Assembly (NCBI GenBank): GCA_036346275.1
Contig: CM070719.1
Coordinates: 35,803,591-35,867,590 of the forward strand
From: Otatea glauca
Lineage: Eukaryota; Streptophyta; Magnoliopsida; Poales; Poaceae
DNA length: 64,000 bases
Direction of reading: 5' to 3'
Numbering within the stretch: the first letter of the stretch is position 1; every line of letters begins with the position of its first letter. Below, piece by piece: positions 58,918 to 64,000 of this stretch. A program made the translations under genes and the position numbers. Under the pieces are notes generated by a model. That model made no database searches. It saw nothing but the letters and a program-made list of their open reading frames with translations, and was not told the origin of the DNA.

Positions 58918-59568
58918 TGTTTGCACTAGAATTTAGAAAGGCTAGTCAAAATCGGCAAGAAAGTCAAACAAACGGAAACTAACAGACGATTTGGAAGGAT
59001 TTGAAGATATTTGGCAACGGCAAGATCTTTGAGGAAAAACTATCCGAGATAAGACCGATACGGATCAGGTTTTGAAACGTGTTGTAATAGGATACGATCG
59101 ACCGACGGGTATAAAAGAAGGGCCAAAGCAAGCTGCAAAAAACACAACACAATCAAACACACCAATTTACATTACTTTTTCCTATCAACTAGGAGTAGCT
59201 CTTGTAATTTAGTCTTTGTAATTCAATCTTGATCAATAAAGTTGTGCATCGCCGATTGTTGATCTTCTTCAAATTACACCCCAGGTTTGATTTATTCTGA
59301 TTTTGTTGCGCATCGCCTTCTTCAGAATCGATCTACCTTTATCCTCTGATTAGCCTAAATCGGCTAATTAGACTTACCCTGTTACTTTGATCTTAATCGG
59401 CTTCAAGCAGATTAAGTTTAAGCCGATTGATCATCACGATCGGCTGAGTGAATTTCATATTTTTACCTTGTCGATTACAGGTCAAATCGACTGGCACGCT
59501 CTGAACCAGGTGTTCGTCTGGTGTGCTATTGTTAGAAACCCTACTTCAAGTTTTTGACGCCAACAACA
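58918..59568 (+). repeat. 3' LTR of Tat copy A (651 bp)
   Basis: It runs TGTTTGCACTAG to GCCAACAACA. TATAAAAG is at 59,110-59,117 and an AATAAAG poly(A)-like signal near 59,236. Six or more ATCGGC/GCCGAT hexamers lie in its second half. The partner LTR is outside the preserved part, so identity cannot be used for dating. The next base pairs (GGTTT) have no left partner to test a target duplication. Confidence 0.8.
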
Positions 59569-59587
59569 GGTTTCTATTTGCTCTGTT

Positions 59588-60880
59588 TTAGTTCGGGATA
59601 GGAATACCTTCCGGTACTTTCATGTATATCTCCGAATTCAAGTTCCCATACAAATATGTTGTAACAACATCCATTAGCTTCATTTTCAACTTCAAGTTGA
59701 CTACCATTGAGATCAAATATCTAAAGGTAATTCCTCCCATGACTGGAGAGTAGGTTTCTTCACAATCAACCCCAGGACGTTGAGTGAAACCTTGAGCTAC
59801 AAGCCTTGCCTTGTACCTTACAACTTCGTTGTTTTCATTCCTCTTCCGAACAAAGACCCATTTGTGACCTACAAGGTTTATATGGGGAGGTGTGCAGCAT
59901 ACGGACCCAAACACCTCTCTCTTGTTCAGAGAGACTAACTCTGCAGTGATTGCCTTCTTCCATTCTTCCCAATCTAGCCTTTTCTTGCACTCTGCGAGAG
60001 ATGCAGGCTCGGGATCATGATCAATGATCAAGGAATTTTTTTTGCAAAATATGCATCGACATTGACTGTTGCTCTATTTAGAGATTCTCCTGTTATTACA
60101 AAGTTTATGGCCATTTCATCATGGGGTGCTTCATGCACTTCTACTTGCTCTTCTCTGCTATTTCTTATCGCAGGGGCAAGTTCCTTTAGCTTTTCATCGC
60201 CCATATGTGCGCACACATGATTTCCGGTGGCTTCCTGCAGTGGAAGATTCAAGTATGGAATTGCCTTTTCCGTCAGCTTCTTTTCAGTGCCAGGTCTCAA
60301 CGGGCTCCCCTTCTTTCCTTGGGGTATTTTCGTGATTGGTTGTGGTAAGTCCTCTTGCCCAGTTTTCTCCAGACGTCTCCGGGTACTTTGGGTTTGAGGA
60401 GCCAGATTTCCTGTTCTTTTTCTTTGAGGCCTCTGAACAGGATGAGGGATATCTTCTATTTTCTTTGGTATTTCCACCCACTCTGGTGCATTTCTTGCGG
60501 GTACATGCGACTTAACCATGCCCTTCAGATCACAAAAATGATCAGGCAGTTCATTTGCTAAATTCTGCAAATCAATTATCTTCTAGACTTCTTGATTTGC
60601 TTCATTAGTGCGGGGATCATGCGCGGGAATCCCAGTGGAATGCCATATGATTTCCCGACATTTTTCATCCAAAGGTTGATTTCCTCCCCCTAATGACGGG
60701 AAATGATCCTCGTCAAAAATGCAATCGAATCGGTCAGATGCAAGTCTCCAAATCATGGGTTCCAAATACCGATTATGGATGCACTCTCATAACCAACGAT
60801 ATCCCAGACTTGCGGAGAGGGCCCATTGCGATCCACCGAGGGTGGTATAGGAACATATACCGGCAGCGCTACGGGTTGCG
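59588..60880 (-). pseudogene. Ty1/copia pol fragment (end of integrase to RT)
   Basis: On the minus strand from about 60,880: VYVPIPPSVDRNGPSPQVWD, VGYESASIIRYLEPMIW, DCIFDEDHFPSLGG (end of integrase), a linker (LPDHFCDLKGMVKSHVPA), then the RT start (LVGHKWVFVRKRNENNEVVR, YKARLVAQGFTQRPGVDCEE, and the region reading MKVPEGIPIPN). It stops at 59,588, 20 bp from the Tat LTR end, so Tat copy A may have inserted into it. It is a different copia lineage from the 12,833-33,965 element, which has SIRE-type features. Confidence 0.82.
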
Positions 60881-61705
60881 GGTGGGGTGGCGGTGGCGGC
60901 GGCGGCGAGCGGGCAGCGAGAGCGCGACGGCGGCGACATTTCGTGCACGGCGGCGACCTTCAGTGACGCGCCGCGGCGGCGGGCAGGCGGCGCGCAGACG
61001 GGCGGCAACGCTTGCGCTGGCGGCGCTCGAAGCGGCGCGGCGCGGGCGGTGACCCTTCAGCGATCGCGACAGCGGCGACGCGGCGGACGCAAGGCTGGTC
61101 GGCGAGCGGCGGCTGCTGGCGCGAAGCCGAGGCAACGTTGTTTTTTCGTGATGAACAGTAATCACGAGAGCGGCGCGGCGAGGCCAAGTCTGTGGCGGCG
61201 CACCCGAGCTGAGAGGGTCGAGGTAGTCGGTCAAAAGGTACTCCTCCGGTCGAACTCGTCGCCGAAAGGGTCGCCGAAACCACCACGGGTCTCTTTGGGC
61301 GCGGGACGACGAGGGAGCCTCCAGCCCACCGCTTCACCGCTGCTGCGTGGGAGCGTAGCGAGGAACCGACGGGTAGGGCGAGACGCGGAAGGAGCCTCCC
61401 ACCATCCCCCCCACTGCTGCGCGTGGAGCGTAGCGAGGAACCGACGGGTAAGGCGAGGAGCGGAAGGAGCCTCGTCAAGACACCGCCCCCCGCGGTGCGT
61501 GGGGCGTGACGAGGCACCGGGGTAGGGCGAGGTGCTTTGGGCGAAGTGGCGTGGGGTGCTGCGTCCGCCGACGTCTCGCGCCCCTCGGTGGCTAATCGAG
61601 CCAACCGCCTCACGTGCATCGAGGACCCGACCCCAAGCCGTCTCGGACTCGGCGGTGGTCACCTGTATGCCCCCTCAGAGCGCGTCAACATGGACGATCT
61701 CCACC
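60881..61705. other. GC-rich region without a supported gene
   Basis: Dense CGGCGG sequence leaves several frames open on both strands, with no recognisable domain. A minus frame at 61,662-61,231 is a by-product of the tandem repeat at 61,315-61,541. The region may be the 3' part of the minus-strand MULE or captured host sequence. Confidence 0.5.
61315..61541. repeat. Tandem repeat, about 76-bp unit, three copies
   Basis: Units begin GAGCCTC at 61,315, 61,392 and 61,467 (spacings 77 and 75). Each has GCGTGG-GAGCGTAGCGAGGAAC, CGACGGGTAGGGCGAG and GCGGAAG. The third unit is the most diverged. Confidence 0.8.
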
Positions 61706-63867
61706 TCAATCTCGCCAAGAGCCGAGTCCGCATGTAACGCCGATTGTTATTACGTAAGTTACATGAAAAGACGTGCCCATGTAGGTTCGATTGTGACACT
61801 TACCGAGGCGTTGTCCCTCTGGGACATCTGTGAAATATCTCTGTGTCCCTAATAAGACACCCTCAACTATACCCACCAGTGGAAGGCATCTGGTGCCTTT
61901 CATTACCCAGTTGTAAATCTCCGCCGAGTTCGTTGTCATGATCCCATAACGCGAGCCGCCTCGTCGTCGTGAAGGACCATTTCTCCAAAGGCTCATGTCG
62001 TATCCAATCGGTGAAACTCTTTATGTTGGTACCGGCCACGCCAAGGTTTGGGAGGTCTGTCGGCAACGCACACAAGGCTGTGGGGTCCTCTCCTTGCTTA
62101 TGGTACACCATCGGGTTCCTTGATGAACTAGCGGTACCTTTGGAATCCATTGATTGCTTCTTCGTTAGTTCGCCCAACGCCTTCCAAAGCGTCGAACTTC
62201 CTCCGTTGGTTCTGTTTGCACAGCGCTTGAACATGTTCATAAGCTCCTTGTTCTGAATCGACGGAAAAATTGGCACCCATGTGCCTCATGCACCACTGCT
62301 CCTCGTGTCCGTCACTTTCTTTGCTCCCACGACGGCGGACCCTTGTTGCATATCCACGATCGCCCTTAGCAGCCTCGCATGTCGGTCATGGATGACGCAA
62401 ACATCGTGCTGTCAAGAACAATCGCCGCCTTCACTCTTTCAAGGAACGATATCACTCTCCGTGTTTCCCCCTCCACGAATGCCAACGCAACCGGTGGAAC
62501 ACGGTTGTTGGCATCCACCGTGATCGCAGATTAGAATCGCCCTTGTACTTCCCGTGAGGAATGTGCCGTCCATGCAAAGGACCGGCGACGGTCTTTAACG
62601 CATTTATGCATGCGCCTGAGGCGAAGAATGCACGCCGCAATACCCACTTCGGTGCACGCACCACCCGCAGGAACTCCGCAAGGTCGATGGATGTACGGGG
62701 TTCCTTTGTGCGATTGCCCCGAGCAAGTGGGAATATTCTCGTCTGAAGCCTCGTGACGCCCGAACCGTATTTCCAGAGCTGTCCTTTTGCTCTCCATGCC
62801 TTTGCGTAGCTAATCTTGTATCAAACCTCTCCTCCACGGCCGTGATAATAGATCGAGGCTGCGGATGGGGATTGTCCACGATCGACCATAAAACACATTT
62901 GCCACCCAAGTGGACGACAGATTGCGGTGTCCCCGCCCGCTTCTTCCATTCGCAGCTATGCTCCATCACTATGGAGCATTTTCGATAGTCCGTCCACTTC
63001 CTGGTATGCATGCACCCGCCATGGGCACGAATCAACTACGCACTTCACGTCGTAGTCCTTCTTGCCGACTTCACAACCTCGAATTGCCCGGAGAGACATT
63101 GCCCAAGATTTCACCGCATCCATCATAGCCTCCTTGTCTTTATATATAGCCCCTGCGCCACCTCGTTCTCACGATACTCCCATGCATCAATGTTCCTTCA
63201 TTCATTGTTAGGTCTTGAAATTGTAATTGGTCCACGCACCGAGGATAGGCACCTCGGGCGTTATCCTCCTCGTCGGAGTGCTCACCATCGAGGACTTCCT
63301 CATCCGCACGGTCCTCCTCTTCCATCAGGTCAACAATGTCCTCCACCTCCTCCCCCTCGTCGGCCACCCCTCGCGCCTCCACCGCTGTCTCCTCTGCCCC
63401 GGTCCCTTCACATCGCTAGTCTTGTGCTCCTCGCCTCCGGGCTCCTCGCCGCCTTCCTCTTCGCATCCTTCTACATTTGATGTCCCTCCGCCGTAATGTC
63501 CACCCCGACATCACGAACTTGTGACACCGATGGAGCTACCGGGTAGCACTGTACCAACAACATGAGCGGCCAACCCCGCTCTACGGCAAAACCATCATAA
63601 CTCCTCCATGTTGATGTCGAGTTAATAGGAATCAACTCTCCGTAAAAACGGTCTTGCGCTCGGCTCACTACTCGCTCGACCAAGAATCAACACTGGGCAT
63701 CCAAACCGAACATCCGAGACATCCACTCCAACAAACCTCAGATGTCCTATCGTTCGGTCGCATATGCCCCGTACGACTCTTGAAAATGATGATAGATCCA
63801 CCCCATCCGCCCCCTGTGCTATCTCCCCATCTCCATAAAATATTTGGAAATACAATTTCTCCGACAT
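61706..63867 (-). pseudogene. Second Mutator-like (MULE) transposase pseudogene
   Basis: The ATG at 63,867 (minus) opens the MULE N-terminal region (FQIFYGDGEIAQGADGVDL), continuing as STSTWRSYDGFAVERGWPLM and LLVQCYPVAPS. First catalytic region: VLCMDGTFLTGSTRAIL near 62,580-62,530. Second: VCVIHDRHARLLRAIVDMQQ near 62,410. Then KELMNMFKRCANRTNGGSST and RYGIMTTNSAEIYNWVMKG near 61,930. It ends at about 61,706 without a recognisable SWIM finger. Many frameshifts (at least five). It is from the same broad MULE type as 3,465-5,687 but is not a close duplicate. Confidence 0.85.
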
Positions 63868-64000
63868 GCTGCAACGTCCGACGGAAAAATATTACTCTAA
63901 AATACAATCTACAAAACGTACATTGATCGTACTGCAAAATACGACTATGAATAAGTGATTCGACTAGCCTACTATACGGCCTAATATTAAATTTCTACTA
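63868..64000. other. 5' flank of the second MULE
   Basis: AT-rich, no feature recognised. Any promoter or terminal inverted repeat lies beyond the window. Confidence 0.4.

Larger units (their letters stand above)
51564..59568 (+). mobile_element. Tat-lineage Ty3/gypsy retrotransposon, copy A (5' part missing)
   Basis: It has protease, RT, RNase H and integrase in gypsy order on the plus strand. An antisense PMD/coiled-coil gene follows (58,583-55,616), then a polypurine tract and a 651-bp 3' LTR. Extra genes between integrase and 3' LTR, often antisense, are known in Tat-lineage elements. Gag, primer binding site and 5' LTR are absent because the element begins abruptly in protease at the junction with LTR copy h. 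TCGGC/GCCGA is strongly enriched throughout. Confidence 0.88.

Noticed and set aside
60887..61662. Long GC-rich frames beside the second MULE
   Set aside because: Open in several frames at once from base composition and a tandem repeat; no domain.

Overview
The window is plant nuclear DNA, most likely from a grass and probably a panicoid one. The reasons are dense nesting of LTR retrotransposons, GT-AG introns, GC-rich exon-like islands and TE families typical of grass genomes. The grass call is an inference; no host gene can be named with confidence. Almost everything here is transposable-element DNA in several layers, and nearly every coding region is decayed by stops and frameshifts.

Layout. 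1-205 is the tail of a long-LTR element. 206-3464 has no supported gene but carries a 230-bp tandem repeat. 3465-9834 is a Mutator-like element (MULE) with a transposase pseudogene followed by a plant-mobile-domain (PMD) gene, itself split by a 1.06-kb non-autonomous hAT element with a perfect 8-bp target duplication. 10556-12832 is a truncated long LTR. 12833-33965 is a SIRE/Maximus-like Ty1/copia element, with a 7.5-kb inverted long-LTR composite in its gag and a complete solo LTR in its 3' LTR. 33966-41775 is a minus-strand Ty3/gypsy fragment split by a solo LTR that itself contains another solo LTR. 42066-49501 is a minus-strand Tat-lineage Ty3/gypsy element (copy B) split by a 4.17-kb CACTA transposon. 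49502-51563 is a truncated long LTR. 51564-59568 is a plus-strand Tat element (copy A) with pol, an antisense PMD/coiled-coil gene with its own TATA box, and a 651-bp 3' LTR. 59588-60880 is a minus-strand copia fragment. 60881-61705 is GC-rich with a 76-bp tandem repeat. 61706-63867 is a second, minus-strand MULE transposase pseudogene.

The most interesting signal is in the recurrent long-LTR family (TGTAACATCCC to GTCCCGACA, 2.8-3.4 kb; about nine copies or fragments). In all five copies that keep the region, the roughly 270-380 nt between the TATA-like position and a consensus GT splice donor contain no ATG. In seven copies a short exon-like block (81 nt in five, 80 and 63 in the others) follows: it starts right after a pyrimidine-rich AG acceptor, ends at a GC-type donor (AAG then GCAAGT), and also has no ATG. 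This suggests that the long leader is spliced inside the LTR, which would separate a translated RNA from the genomic RNA. A second unusual signal is a roughly ten-fold excess of TCGGC/GCCGA in the Tat element, through coding, antisense, leader and LTR sequence alike. Three chimeric junctions (12832, 33965, 51563) show that deletion and illegitimate recombination reshaped the nest after insertion.
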